A stretch of 64,000 bases of DNA from Blastococcus sp. PRF04-17 (GTDB lineage: Bacteria > Actinomycetota > Actinomycetes > Mycobacteriales > Geodermatophilaceae), in contig NZ_CP095412.1 of NCBI RefSeq assembly GCF_023016265.1, forward strand, positions 1,178,001-1,242,000, in the 5' to 3' direction. Under the pieces are notes generated by a model, which had not been told where the DNA came from, did not search any database, and worked only from the letters and a program-made list of their open reading frames with translations. Shown here in pieces: positions 10,670 to 19,937 of the stretch. The translations under genes and the position numbers were made by a program. Position 1 is the first letter of the stretch. Each line of letters starts with the position of its first letter.

Positions 10670-10966
10670 TCATGAACGGACGGCGAGCCCGGTCGTGATG
10701 CTGCGGAGGATCAGCACGGCGATCAGCAGCACCATAAACCCGAGGTCCAGTCGGATGGACCCCAGGTTCAGAGGTGGGATGACTTTCCGGATGGCCTTCA
10801 GCGGGGGGTCTGTGGTCGAGTAGACGACCTCGAGACCCGCCGCGACCAGTCCGGACGGACGCCAGCTGCGCGCCAGCACCATCACCCAGTCGACGACGAA
10901 CCGCGCGAACAGCAGCACGAGGAAGACGAGAAGCACCGACGACACGATCGACCAGAAGAGAGCCAC
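10670..10966 (-). CDS. YggT family membrane protein
   Basis: A protein of 98 residues with two membrane segments (about 1-25 and 70-92) separated by an amphipathic region containing YSTTDPPLKAIRKVIPPL. The P-x-L-x-x-I-R-(K/R)-x-I-P-P motif is the YggT signature. The family is linked genetically to cell division and osmotic tolerance in several bacteria and plastids. Here it sits between sepF and divIVA, as in most actinobacterial dcw clusters, with 46 bases to sepF. Confidence 0.93.
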   Translation of the reverse strand: MALFWSIVSSVLLVFLVLLFARFVVDWVMVLARSWRPSGLVAAGLEVVYSTTDPPLKAIRKVIPPLNLGSIRLDLGFMVLLIAVLILRSITTGLAVRS

Positions 10967-11012
10967 AGTCCTCGTTCGTTCGGGGCACCGCGCGTGCCGG
11001 GTGGGCTAGGCC

Positions 11013-11699
11013 TCAGGACTGGTTGAAGAAACCGCTCTCGCGGATCCGCGCCTTGTCCTCGGCCGTCACGTCGACGTTCTGCGGGCTGAGCAGGAACACC
11101 TTGGCCGTGACGCGCTCGATACTACCGCGCAGCCCGAAGGACAGACCCGCAGCGAAGTCGACGAGGCGCTTCGCGTCGGAGTCGTCCATCTCGGTGAGGT
11201 TCATGATCACCGGCATGCCGTCGCGGAACCGCTCCCCGATGGTCCTGGCCTCGTTGTAGTTGCGCGGGTGCAGCGTGGTGATCTTGTACGGCTGCGGTAC
11301 GGGCGCAGGGGCCGGCTCCGCGGCGGCCACGACGGGCTCGCGGACGGCGAGCCCCGCGGCCGACGCGCCGACCGGAGCGCTGCCGCCGCCCAGCGAGCTG
11401 ACCCTCGACGGGGCACCCCCGGCCGGCGCCAGACCGATCGGGCGAGCGGTCCCGGCCCGCCGGACGGGCAACGGGTCGGGCTCGCGGACGGGCGGCTCGA
11501 CCTCGAGGTCGTCCTCGGCGTACCCGGCGGGACCGTAGTCACCGTCGTAGCGGGTGTCGTAGTCGTCGCCCGGGTACCGGCCGTAGCGCCGGTCGTCCGG
11601 GTGGTCGGACTGCCGCGAGTCGTACCGGCCGTAGGCGCGGGGATCGTCGTCCTCGACGAGTCCCAGATAGATGCCCATTCTCCGCATGGCTCCAGCCAT
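11013..11699 (-). CDS. sepF: Cell division protein SepF
   Basis: A protein of 228 residues that anchors FtsZ filaments to the membrane; actinobacteria use it in place of FtsA. The N-terminal amphipathic helix [19 protein letters not shown] is the membrane anchor. A disordered linker of about 120 residues, rich in Arg, Asp, Tyr and Pro, follows. The conserved SepF core is at the C-terminus (about 140-228: [20 protein letters not shown], then RLVDFAAGL and [10 protein letters not shown]). It lies 82 bases downstream of yggS in the same orientation. Confidence 0.96.
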   Translation of the reverse strand: MAGAMRRMGIYLGLVEDDDPRAYGRYDSRQSDHPDDRRYGRYPGDDYDTRYDGDYGPAGYAEDDLEVEPPVREPDPLPVRRAGTARPIGLAPAGGAPSRVSSLGGGSAPVGASAAGLAVREPVVAAAEPAPAPVPQPYKITTLHPRNYNEARTIGERFRDGMPVIMNLTEMDDSDAKRLVDFAAGLSFGLRGSIERVTAKVFLLSPQNVDVTAEDKARIRESGFFNQS

Positions 11700-11781
11700 C
11701 GGACCTCCCCCTCTGCTGGCGTCCTCAGCGTCGCGTATGCACGACAGTCGTCAAGGTTCCGGGGGTCTCCCGTGGCCTCTG

Positions 11782-12498
11782 TTACCGGTGTGACTCCTGT
11801 GGTCTTCCGGAGGGTAGGGCGCGGCTCCCGAACAACGCGGTTCCGACACGCACGACCGTCGCACCACATGCGATGGCCGCCTCGAGGTCGCCGCTCATGC
11901 CGGCGGACAGGTCGACTGCCTCCGGATGATCGGCCCGCACGCGTCCGGCGAGGTCGGCCAGGCGCTCGAAGGCCGGCACGGGGTCGGCGCCACGCGGGGC
12001 GACGGCCATCAGGCCGCGGAGGGCCAGGCCGGATGCATCGGCGACCAGGTCGGCCAGTGCCGGCACGTCGTCGGCCGCGGCGCCTCCCCGGGCGCCGAGC
12101 TCGCCGGCCGGTCCCCCGAGGTCCACCTGGACGAAGACCTCGACCGGACGGCCGGCCTGCTGGCCGGTCCGGTCGAGCACGTGGACCAGCGACTCCCGGT
12201 CCACCGAGTGCACCACCGCGCCGAGCCTGGCCACCGCGGCCGCCTTGTTGCGCTGCAGTTGACCGACGAAGTGCCAGCGCAGGTCGACGTCCTCGAGGTG
12301 CCGGCTCTTGTCGAGCAGTTCCTGGGCCCGGTTCTCACCGAACTCACGCTGACCCAGAGCGGCGAGGGAACGGACGTCCTCGGCCGACCACGTCTTGCTG
12401 ATGGCGAGCAGGGCGACCGACGAGGGCTCGCGGCCGGCGGCGCGGGCGGCGGCGTCGATCCGGGACCGGACCGCCCGCAGGTTCGCTGCCAGGTTCAC
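11782..12498 (-). CDS. YggS/PLPBP family pyridoxal-phosphate homeostasis protein
   Basis: A protein of 238 residues with an alanine-racemase-like barrel that binds pyridoxal phosphate and keeps its free level steady, without known catalysis. The PLP-binding Lys lies in ALLAISKTW (about residue 35). Other conserved blocks are FGENRAQEL, WHFVGQLQRNK and the C-terminal SAGMSGDLEAAIACGATVVRVG, which grips the phosphate. The GTG start overlaps the pgeF TGA (GTGA), so the two genes are coupled. The order pgeF, yggS, sepF is standard in actinobacteria. Confidence 0.94.
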   Translation of the reverse strand: MNLAANLRAVRSRIDAAARAAGREPSSVALLAISKTWSAEDVRSLAALGQREFGENRAQELLDKSRHLEDVDLRWHFVGQLQRNKAAAVARLGAVVHSVDRESLVHVLDRTGQQAGRPVEVFVQVDLGGPAGELGARGGAAADDVPALADLVADASGLALRGLMAVAPRGADPVPAFERLADLAGRVRADHPEAVDLSAGMSGDLEAAIACGATVVRVGTALFGSRALPSGRPQESHR

Positions 12499-13244
12499 CG
12501 GTCGTCCTCCAGCCAGACCAGGCCGGCCTGGCGACCGGTGACGCCGTCGCGGCGGTGCGAGAACAGGAGCGGGTCCTCGACCGTGCACCGCGGGTCCTGC
12601 ACCACCTCGTCGATCCCCGCCCGGCGGAGGATCTCGGCGACGCCGGCCCGCAGGTCCAGGCCCGCCGTACCGGCCCGCGTCGGGACGGCGGAACCCGGCG
12701 CCACCCGCTCGACGTCGCGCTGCATCGGCTCGGGGACCTCGTAGCACTGACCGCAGACCGCGGGGCCCAGCAGCGCGGTGACGTTCCGCGCGCGGGCGCC
12801 GAGGCTCGCCATGGCCGAGAGCGCGGCCGGGACGATCCCCCGCCGCACGCCTTCCCGTCCCGCGTGGACCGCGGCGACCACGCCGGCGACGGGGTCCGCC
12901 AGGAGGATCGGCACGCAGTCGGCCACGAGCACGCAGAGGACGAGACCCCGAGTGCGCGTGACCAGCGCGTCGGTCGCCGGCACCGGGCCGTCCTGCGGCC
13001 CGTCCACCACCGCGACACCGGTGCCGTGGACCTGGTTCATCCAGACCAGCCGTTCCTCGCCCAGGGCCAGCTCCCGCGCGACGCGGGCGCGGTTGGCCGC
13101 GACGGCGGTCGGTTCGTCACCGACGTGGTCGCCCAGGTTGAACGTGTCGTAGGGGGACGCGGACCGGCCGCCCCGCCGATCGGTGACGACCCTGCGGGGT
13201 CGGACTGCCGCAGTCAGCATGACGCCATTCTCGCGATCGGCCAC
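12495..13244 (-). CDS. pgeF: Peptidoglycan editing factor / YfiH (LACC1-like) family protein
   Basis: A protein of 249 residues, or 241 if the second Met is used. The family carries one metal site of two His and a Cys and has been assigned as a peptidoglycan editing factor in E. coli and as a purine nucleoside phosphorylase/adenosine deaminase elsewhere. The metal-binding elements are visible: MNQVHGTG, VADCVPILL, VHAGREG and GPAVCGQCYEV. The usual HAGWRG is HAGREG here. It follows ftsZ after two hairpins and overlaps yggS. Confidence 0.92.
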   Translation of the reverse strand: MADRENGVMLTAAVRPRRVVTDRRGGRSASPYDTFNLGDHVGDEPTAVAANRARVARELALGEERLVWMNQVHGTGVAVVDGPQDGPVPATDALVTRTRGLVLCVLVADCVPILLADPVAGVVAAVHAGREGVRRGIVPAALSAMASLGARARNVTALLGPAVCGQCYEVPEPMQRDVERVAPGSAVPTRAGTAGLDLRAGVAEILRRAGIDEVVQDPRCTVEDPLLFSHRRDGVTGRQAGLVWLEDDR

Positions 13245-13273
13245 GGTCGCTCGTCGTCCTACCTCACGAGAAC

Positions 13274-13309
13274 GGGTCCTCCCTCACGGTCGACCGTGAG
13301 GGAGGACCC
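13274..13309. terminator. Perfect 36-base palindrome between ftsZ and pgeF
   Basis: GGGTCCTCCCTCACGGTC is followed directly by its exact reverse complement, an 18-base stem with no spacer. It lies 36 bases past the ftsZ stop and 30 bases before the pgeF start. There is no T-run. A very stable hairpin here would act as a factor-independent terminator or as an mRNA 3-prime end stabiliser for ftsZ. Confidence 0.7.
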
Positions 13310-13314
13310 GCCGT

Positions 13315-13331
13315 GATCAGGTCCCCTGATC
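13315..13331. terminator. Second hairpin directly after ftsZ
   Basis: A 7-base stem GATCAGG/CCTGATC around TCC starts 14 bases after the ftsZ stop. With the long palindrome next to it, it makes a double hairpin downstream of ftsZ. Confidence 0.5.
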
Positions 13332-13345
13332 GAACAGGGGCGACG

Positions 13346-14688
13346 TCAGCCCTTGAGGAACTCCGGGATGTCGAGCTCCTCCTCGAAGTCCTCGTTCGAC
13401 AGCGGACGACGGCCGGCGACCGGACCGGGGATGGGCGGCAGCGGCGGCACCGTGATGCCCCCACCGTTGACCCCGCTCGTCCCGCCACCGACGGGCGCAC
13501 CGCCCCCGTTCACCGGCGTGCGCCCCACGGGCCCGGAGACGCTGTTGCCCGTCGCCTGCGCCGGCGCGGCCGGCGCGGCCGCGGCGGACTGGGCCGACTG
13601 TGCCTGCGGCACCACCAGCCGCTCCCCGCCCCCTGGACGCCCGAGGGCGTCATGGGGCGCCGATAGGGCGGCAGACCGGCGGGAGCCGCGGACGAGGCAC
13701 CCGGCACCGCCGCGGCCGCGCCGTCCTTGCGGGAACTGGGCCGGCCGCTGTCGAAGCCGGCCGCGATGACCGTCACGCGCACCTCGTCACCCAGGGCGTC
13801 GTCGATGACGGCGCCGAAGATGATGTTGGCGTCGGCGTGCGCCGCGTCGGACACCAGCGAGGCGGCCTCGTTGATCTCGAACAGGCCGAGGTCCGAGCCG
13901 CCGGAGATCGACAGCAGCACGCCGTGGGCGCCCTCCATCGAGGCTTCCAGCAGCGGGCTGGCGATGGCCTGCTCGGCCGCCAGGAGCGCGCGGTTGTCAC
14001 CGCGGGCGCTGCCGATGCCCATCAGGGCCGAGCCCGCGCCGGACATGACCGACTTGACGTCGGCGAAGTCCAGGTTGATCAGGCCGGGGGTGGTGATCAG
14101 GTCGGTGATGCCCTGGACACCGGAGAGCAGCACCTGGTCGGCGGTGCGGAAGGCGTCCATGACGCTGACGTTGCGGTCGCCCAGCTGCAGCAGCCGGTCG
14201 TTCGGGATCACGATCAGCGTGTCGCACTCGTTGCGCAGCTCCTCGATCCCCGATTCGGCCTGGACCGCGCGCCGCTTGCCCTCGAAGGCGAACGGGCGGG
14301 TGACCACGCCGATGGTCAGGGCGCCGAGCTTGCGCGCGATCGAGGCCACGACGGGCGCGCCACCGGTACCGGTGCCACCCCCCTCGCCCGCGGTCACGAA
14401 GACCATGTCGGCCCCCTTGAGGACCTCCTCGATCTCCTCCCGGTGGTCCTCGGCGGCCTGCCGGCCGACGTCCGGCTGCGCTCCGGCACCCAGCCCGCGG
14501 GTGAGCTCGCGTCCCACGTCGAGCTTGACGTCGGCGTCGCTCATCAGCAGCGCCTGCGCGTCGGTGTTGATCGCGATGAACTCGACCCCCTTGAGTCCGA
14601 CCTCGATCATGCGATTGACCGCGTTCACCCCGCCGCCGCCGATGCCGACGACCTTGATGACCGCTAGATAGTTGTGCGGAGGTGTCAT
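13346..14688 (-). CDS. ftsZ: Cell division protein FtsZ, frame broken in the C-terminal linker
   Basis: The tubulin-like GTPase forms the division ring; the repaired protein has about 447 residues. Motifs include [13 protein letters not shown] (residues 15-27), the tubulin signature [10 protein letters not shown] (101-110) and the T7-loop region [15 protein letters not shown]. The frame fails in the disordered linker: [15 protein letters not shown] runs into nonsense, while another frame resumes at [12 protein letters not shown] and ends with the FtsZ tail [12 protein letters not shown], which binds SepF and FtsW. Adding one C to the runs at 13624-13633 joins them as [11 protein letters not shown]. 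FtsZ is generally required for division and its binding tail is intact, so a sequencing deletion is the best explanation. Confidence 0.95.
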
Positions 14689-15060
14689 GCGGCGCTCCCC
14701 AACTGGACCCTCATCCTCAAGTACAGGCTTACAGTTATGTCAACTCGGTCGACGCGGACGAAGTTAGGTGGGTCGGGAGGGCGCTACAAACACCCTCCGG
14801 GGACCGGCGTGTCGGTGGACGCGGATCGCACCAACCTCTGAGGACCCGTTGGTCACATGAGAACCACGAGGTGTGACGACCCGCCCCGTGAACGTCTCAC
14901 GCCGGGGTGCAGACCTGCGGACGCGCCGACGCCGGGAACGCCGAAAAGAGATGTTGCGTGTCGGGCGTGTCGCGGAGGTCGGCGTGTCCGTCGCAACCCG
15001 GTGCGACAGCCGTCCGGAGGCACGGGGACACCGTCCGCGACGGTGCCGCGCCGGGCGGGC
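14689..15060. other. 372-base gap upstream of ftsZ, probable ftsZ promoter region
   Basis: No gene is visible. The part nearest ftsZ (about 14715-14765) is clearly less GC-rich than its surroundings. On the minus strand it contains a consensus -35 hexamer TTGACA (14738-14743). I see no convincing -10 hexamer at 16-18 bases, so this is a candidate only. Several promoters in front of ftsZ are typical for actinobacteria. Confidence 0.45.
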
Positions 15061-15909
15061 TCAGCGGAGGACGACGGCCTGCGGAGTGCTCACGTCGATC
15101 GTCGTGGCCGGCTCCAGCGCGCCCGACGCGAGCTGTTCGATCAGCGCTCCGAGCACGGCGGCCTTGGCATCGGACCGGCCGGCGTCGCCCCACTGGACGA
15201 CGGTCCCGTCGGTCAGCGTCAAGGTGATGGCCTCCGGGCTCGTCGCCGCGGCACCCGCCACACCCTCGCGCACGTCGACCGGCAGGGCGCTGACCGCCGC
15301 CAGCGCGGCCGTCGTGGCCGGATCGCCGGGCCGGGGGTCGGCCACGTCGAGCGGCACGACCCCTGTCGGGGGCTCGCCGGTGACGAGGTCGAACAGCACG
15401 CCGTCGGCATCCATCAGGGAGCGCTCCCCCGGCGGGCCGACGATGGCGACCGGCACCCGCTCCACCACGGTGATCACCACGCTGTCCGGCCAGCCGCGGG
15501 TCACCTCGACCGAGGCGACCTGCGGAAGGCGCGCGACGCGTGCCTCGGCTGCGTCGACGTCGAGGCGCAGCAGCGGGGTCCCCCGCTCCACACCGGCCGC
15601 CTCGCGCACCTGGTCGGCCGGCAGCGACCGCAGGCCGTCCACCTGGATCGAGCGGACGGCGAGCAGCGGACCGGCGAACAGCAGCCAGAGCACCGCTCCC
15701 AGCGCGACGAGGGCGAGCACCAGACGAACGGCCCGGCGACGGACGCGCGCCCGCCGCCCGGCCGGCGGGCGGTCCGGGCGCGGCCGGGGCGGATGACGCC
15801 GGGACGGCGACGGCGTGCCCGATCCGCCCGCGCGGACGGCGCCATGGCCGCGCACCGCACGGCGTGCCCCGCCGGTGCGGTCCCGGGTGGTGGTTCCGGT
15901 GCGGCTCAC
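15061..15909 (-). CDS. ftsQ: Cell division protein FtsQ
   Basis: A bitopic divisome protein of 282 residues. A basic, disordered cytoplasmic tail (1-60) is followed by one membrane segment (about 62-85, LVLALVALGAVLWLLFAGPLL). A POTRA domain starts with SIQVDGLRSLPADQVREAAG, then comes the FtsQ beta domain (about 160-265, GPPGERSLMDADGVLFD). The GTG start overlaps the murC TGA. FtsQ with FtsL and a FtsB-like partner activates FtsW/FtsI. Confidence 0.94.
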   Translation of the reverse strand: MSRTGTTTRDRTGGARRAVRGHGAVRAGGSGTPSPSRRHPPRPRPDRPPAGRRARVRRRAVRLVLALVALGAVLWLLFAGPLLAVRSIQVDGLRSLPADQVREAAGVERGTPLLRLDVDAAEARVARLPQVASVEVTRGWPDSVVITVVERVPVAIVGPPGERSLMDADGVLFDLVTGEPPTGVVPLDVADPRPGDPATTAALAAVSALPVDVREGVAGAAATSPEAITLTLTDGTVVQWGDAGRSDAKAAVLGALIEQLASGALEPATTIDVSTPQAVVLR

Positions 15910-17363
15910 GGCCGGCCGCCCGCCGGTCCGGGGACGGGGGCGTCCGTCCGTGCGCGCAGGGCGTCGAGCACCTCCGGCCCCACCATCGACACGTCACCGG
16001 CGCCCATCGTCAGCACCAGGTCGCCGGCCCGGGCGCGCGCGGCGAGCACCGGGGCGGTCGCCGACCAGGACGGCTCGAAGTGCACCCGGGCCGCAGGCAG
16101 CGGGACCGCCTCGGCGACCAGCGCGCCGGTCACTCCGGGCACCGGGTCCTCGCGGGCGCCGTAGACGTCCATGACCACGACCTCGTCGGCCAGGGCCAGC
16201 GCCTGGCCGAATCCCTCGGCGAACTCCTGGGTCCGGCTGTAGAGGTGCGGCTGGAACGCCACGACCAGCCGGCCGCTGCCGGCCACGGCGCGCGCCGCCT
16301 GCAGCTGGGCGCGGACCTCGGTGGGGTGGTGGGCGTAGTCGTCGTACACGCGGACGCCGTGGACCGTGCCCTTGAGCTCGAACCGGCGGTGCACACCGCC
16401 GAACCGGGCCAGCCCCTCGACGAGGCCCTCGACGGGCAGCCCGAGCTCGATGCCCGCCAGCAGGGCCGCCGCGCTGTTGAGCGCCATGTGCTCGCCGGGC
16501 ACCTGGATCCGCACCCGGCCCAGCTCCCGCCCGTCGAGCACGGCCGTGTAGCTCGTGGCGTCGGGCGCCACCTCCAGGTCGGCGAGCCTGAGGTCGGCGC
16601 CCTCCGCGCGGCCGTAGGTGCGCAGCCGCGCCGCGGTCGGCACGCTCGCGAGGCGGGCCGAGCCGGGGTCGTCGGCGCACAGCACGACGAAGCCGTCGCC
16701 GTGCACGGTGGCGAGGAACCGGTCGAAGGCGGCCTCCACCGCGGCGAGGTCGCCGTAGTTGTCCAGGTGGTCGGCCTCGACGTTCGTGACGACGGCCGCG
16801 TACGGGGCCAGCAGCAGGAAGGACCGGTCGCTCTCGTCGGCCTCGGCGACGAACACGTCGCCCTCACCCGAGTGGGCGTTGCTGCCGGATTCGTTCAGGT
16901 CCCCACCGATGGCGAACGAGGGGTCGGCGCCGCACGCCTGGACGGCGACGGTGAGCATCGACGTGGTCGAGGTCTTCCCGTGCGTGCCGGCGACGGCGAC
17001 GCTGCGGCGGCCGGCCATGACGGCGGCGAGCGCCACGGCTCGCGGCAGCACCCGCAGGCCCCGCTCACGGGCGGACACGAGCTCCGGGTTGTCGGCACGG
17101 ATCGCGGTGGACACGACCACCGTGTCGGCGTCCGCCAGGTTCTGCGGGTCGTGGCCCACGGCGACCCGGGCGCCCAGCGCCCGCAGTGCCAGCAACGTCG
17201 GGGTGTCGCGGCGGTCGCTGCCCGACACCGCCACCCCGCGGGCCAGCAGGATCCGCGCGATGCCGCTCATCCCGGCGCCACCGATGCCGATGAAGTGGAC
17301 GGTGCCCAGCTCGGGCAGCAGCGGGACCGGGTCCGACCAGGCTGCGACCTCGGCGGCGCTCAT
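15906..17363 (-). CDS. murC: UDP-N-acetylmuramate--L-alanine ligase MurC
   Basis: A 485-residue cytoplasmic Mur ligase that adds L-Ala to UDP-MurNAc, the first peptide-stem step. The N-terminal UDP-binding motif is [11 protein letters not shown] (about 24-34). The ATP site is [11 protein letters not shown] and the catalytic region includes [10 protein letters not shown]. The C-terminal domain begins [22 protein letters not shown]. The ATG start overlaps the murG TGA. It lies between murG and ftsQ in the unbroken GTGA/ATGA chain. Confidence 0.97.
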   Translation of the reverse strand: MSAAEVAAWSDPVPLLPELGTVHFIGIGGAGMSGIARILLARGVAVSGSDRRDTPTLLALRALGARVAVGHDPQNLADADTVVVSTAIRADNPELVSARERGLRVLPRAVALAAVMAGRRSVAVAGTHGKTSTTSMLTVAVQACGADPSFAIGGDLNESGSNAHSGEGDVFVAEADESDRSFLLLAPYAAVVTNVEADHLDNYGDLAAVEAAFDRFLATVHGDGFVVLCADDPGSARLASVPTAARLRTYGRAEGADLRLADLEVAPDATSYTAVLDGRELGRVRIQVPGEHMALNSAAALLAGIELGLPVEGLVEGLARFGGVHRRFELKGTVHGVRVYDDYAHHPTEVRAQLQAARAVAGSGRLVVAFQPHLYSRTQEFAEGFGQALALADEVVVMDVYGAREDPVPGVTGALVAEAVPLPAARVHFEPSWSATAPVLAARARAGDLVLTMGAGDVSMVGPEVLDALRARTDAPVPGPAGGRP

Positions 17364-18484
17364 CGGCGTCCGCTCGAGGACGCGCCGACCTGGAGGACGA
17401 TCTCGGCCAGCCGCTCGTCGGCGTCGGGGGCACCGGCCGCCGCGGCGTGCCGGGCGTAGCCGGCCAGCGCCTGCGGGTCGGTGAGCAGCGGGATCAGGTG
17501 GCCCTCGATCCAGTCCTCGTCCAGGTCGGCGTCCTCGACGAGCAGGCCACCCCCGGCCTCGACGACCGGCAGGGCGTTGCGCCGCTGCTCTCCGTTCCCG
17601 ATCGGCAGGGGCACGAAGGCACCCGGCAGTCCGACGGCCGACAGCTCCGCCACGGTCACCGCGCCGGCCCGGCACAGGGCCAGGTCGGCGGCGGCGTACG
17701 CGAGGTCCATGCGCTCCAGATAGTCGACGACCACGTAGGGAGCACTACCCGGCGGGCGGGTCGGAACCGTCACGTGGGTGTTCTTGGGCCCGCGGGCGTG
17801 CAGCACCTGGATGCCCGCGGCGGTCAGCGCGTCGGCGGCGGCGACCGCCGCGCGATTGAGCGTCTGCGCGCCCTGCGAGCCGCCGAAGACCAGCAGCGTC
17901 GGCCGGTCGGCGTCCAGCCCGAACTCGCGGCGGCCCTCGGCTCGGGTGGCGTCGCGGTCCAGCGTGCTGATGGCGCGGCGCAGGGGCATGCCGACGTGCT
18001 CCCCGGCGTGCAGCGGCGTGCCGGGCACGGTGACCGCCACGCGCGCGGCCAGCCGGGCTCCCACGCGGTTGGCCAGCCCGGGCAGCGCGTTCTGCTCGTG
18101 CACGACGATCGGCACCTTCGACCGCCGCGCCGCGAGGTAGGCCGGCAGGGCGACGTACCCGCCGAAGCCGACGACCACGTCGGCGGCCACCTCGTCGAGC
18201 ACCGCCCGGGTCTCGGCGACGGCGCGCCAGACCCGGTCCGGGACCCGCAGCAGGTCGACGGTCGGCTTGCGCGGCAGCGGCACGGGCGGGATGAGCCGCA
18301 GGTCGTAGCCGCGCGCCGGCACCAGTCGGGTCTCCATGCCCCGGGCGGTGCCGAGGCAGGTGATCCGCAACTCGGTCCCCCCGTCGGCGCGGCGCCGCAG
18401 TGCGTCGGCCAGGGACAGCATGGGTTCGATGTGCCCCGCGGTACCGCCGCCGGCGAGGACCACGCTGGTCGGTCGTGCGGTCAC
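17360..18484 (-). CDS. murG: Lipid II synthase MurG
   Basis: A peripheral membrane GT28 glycosyltransferase of 374 residues that adds GlcNAc to lipid I. The N-terminal loop [20 protein letters not shown] (about 9-28) and the C-terminal nucleotide site ([15 protein letters not shown]; later [17 protein letters not shown]) match the family. Most MurG proteins have GGSGGH or GGTGGH; GGTAGH here is the common actinobacterial form. The GTG start at 18484 overlaps the ftsW TGA. Confidence 0.96.
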   Translation of the reverse strand: MTARPTSVVLAGGGTAGHIEPMLSLADALRRRADGGTELRITCLGTARGMETRLVPARGYDLRLIPPVPLPRKPTVDLLRVPDRVWRAVAETRAVLDEVAADVVVGFGGYVALPAYLAARRSKVPIVVHEQNALPGLANRVGARLAARVAVTVPGTPLHAGEHVGMPLRRAISTLDRDATRAEGRREFGLDADRPTLLVFGGSQGAQTLNRAAVAAADALTAAGIQVLHARGPKNTHVTVPTRPPGSAPYVVVDYLERMDLAYAAADLALCRAGAVTVAELSAVGLPGAFVPLPIGNGEQRRNALPVVEAGGGLLVEDADLDEDWIEGHLIPLLTDPQALAGYARHAAAAGAPDADERLAEIVLQVGASSSGRR

Positions 18485-19930
18485 CGCGGCCCCCGGGCCG
18501 GCGGATCTGCGAGGCCGGCCGGCTGACCACCCGGCCGGCGTCCGGACGAGCCGGCCGAGGTTCGCGGACGGGTGCGGGCCGGCGGACCGCGGTGGGGCCG
18601 GGGACCCGGGGCGGGCGGGCGGCCCGGGGGGCGGCACGCTCGGCCGGCCGGTCCTCCGGCCTGCGGCGCGGGCGCACGGGGTCGACGGCGGCGGCCGGCA
18701 CCGGCAACAGGAACCGCGCGAGGGCGCTGCGCTCCCGGCCGCGCTGCGCCTCGATCGCCTCGGGCTCCGAGCGGGCGAAGCGGGCGAGGAGGCCGACGAT
18801 GAACAGCGTGAGGACCAGTGACGTGCCGCCGGCCGAGATGAGCGGCAGCTGGACACCGGTCACCGGGAGCAGCCCCACCACGTAGCCCATGTTCATGGCG
18901 GCCTGGCCGACCAGCCACACGGTGATCGCGACGCAGGCCAGCTGCACGAACCGGTCGGCCGCGCGGCGGGCGATCCGGAAACCCGCGTAGGCGAGCACGC
19001 CGTAGAGACTGACGACCACCAGGCAGCCGAGGAAGCCCAGTTCCTCGCCGATGATCGCGAAGATGTAGTCGGACTGGGCGTGCGGCAGCAGGTTCCACTT
19101 CATCGCGCTGTTGCCCAGGCCGACGCCCCACAGCCCCCCGTGGCCAGCGCGTACATGCCGCGGATCGCCTGGAAGCCGCCGTCGGTGGGGTCGGAGAAGG
19201 GGTCGAGGAACGAGGTGATCCGCGCCATGCGGTACGGCGCCACCTTGATCAGCACCACGACGGCGACCGCCGCGGCGGCGATGAACCAGCCGAAGTACCG
19301 CAGCGGCATGCCACCGGCCCACAGGAGGCCGACGAGCACGAGGCCGAGGCTGACCACCGCGCCGAAGTCGGGTTCGGCGATGAGCAGCAGGGAGAGCACG
19401 CCGAACACCGGCAGCACCGGCACGAGCAGCGACCTGGTGGTCAGGTAGCGCTCCCGGAGCGCAAGCACGTGCGCCCCCCAGAGCGCGAAGACGAGCTTGG
19501 CGATCTCCGAGGGCTGCAGGTGGGCGAAGCCGAGGTCGAACCACTGCCGGGCGCCGTTGAGCTTCACGCCGATGCCGGGGATCAGGACGATCAGCAGCAG
19601 GAAGGCGACGCCGATCAGCGCGATCGGCGACCAGCGCCGCAGCAGGCCGGCCGGCAGCCGCAGCGCGACGAGCATCGCGACGAGCCCGATGCAGGCCCAG
19701 ACGAGCTGCTGGACACCGGGCCGCCAGGCGGGTTCGTCGGCCAGTGCCGCCTTGATCGAGGAGGCGGAGAACACCATGACCAGCCCGATGGTCAGCAGCA
19801 GGCCGGCCGCGCCGAGCACCAGATGGGCGCTGGTCATGGGGCCGTCGAGCCACGCCGGCCCGGCGAAGCGCCGGGACGGACGCTCCACGCGGGTGCGGCG
19901 CGGCGGTGCCGGCGTCGCGGTGGCCGTCAC
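18481..19930 (-). CDS. ftsW: Septal peptidoglycan polymerase FtsW, frame broken twice
   Basis: This SEDS glycosyltransferase polymerises lipid II at the septum with FtsI. The N-terminal part ([42 protein letters not shown]) and the later membrane part ([47 protein letters not shown]) lie in different frames. One extra C in the run at 19134-19139 restores [18 protein letters not shown] second shift is needed near 18606-18631, in C/G runs of the Pro/Arg tail; without it the frame runs about 700 bases into murG, with it the protein stops at the GTGA junction. With both bases restored the length becomes 484 whole codons. The second shift is less certain than the first. Confidence 0.9.
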
Positions 19931-19937
19931 TGGGCGA

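Noticed and set aside
17745-18480. Apparent FtsW extension of about 240 codons through murG
   Set aside because: The tail is Arg/Gly nonsense in the antisense-like frame. A missing base near 18606-18631 explains it and lets FtsW stop at the GTGA junction.
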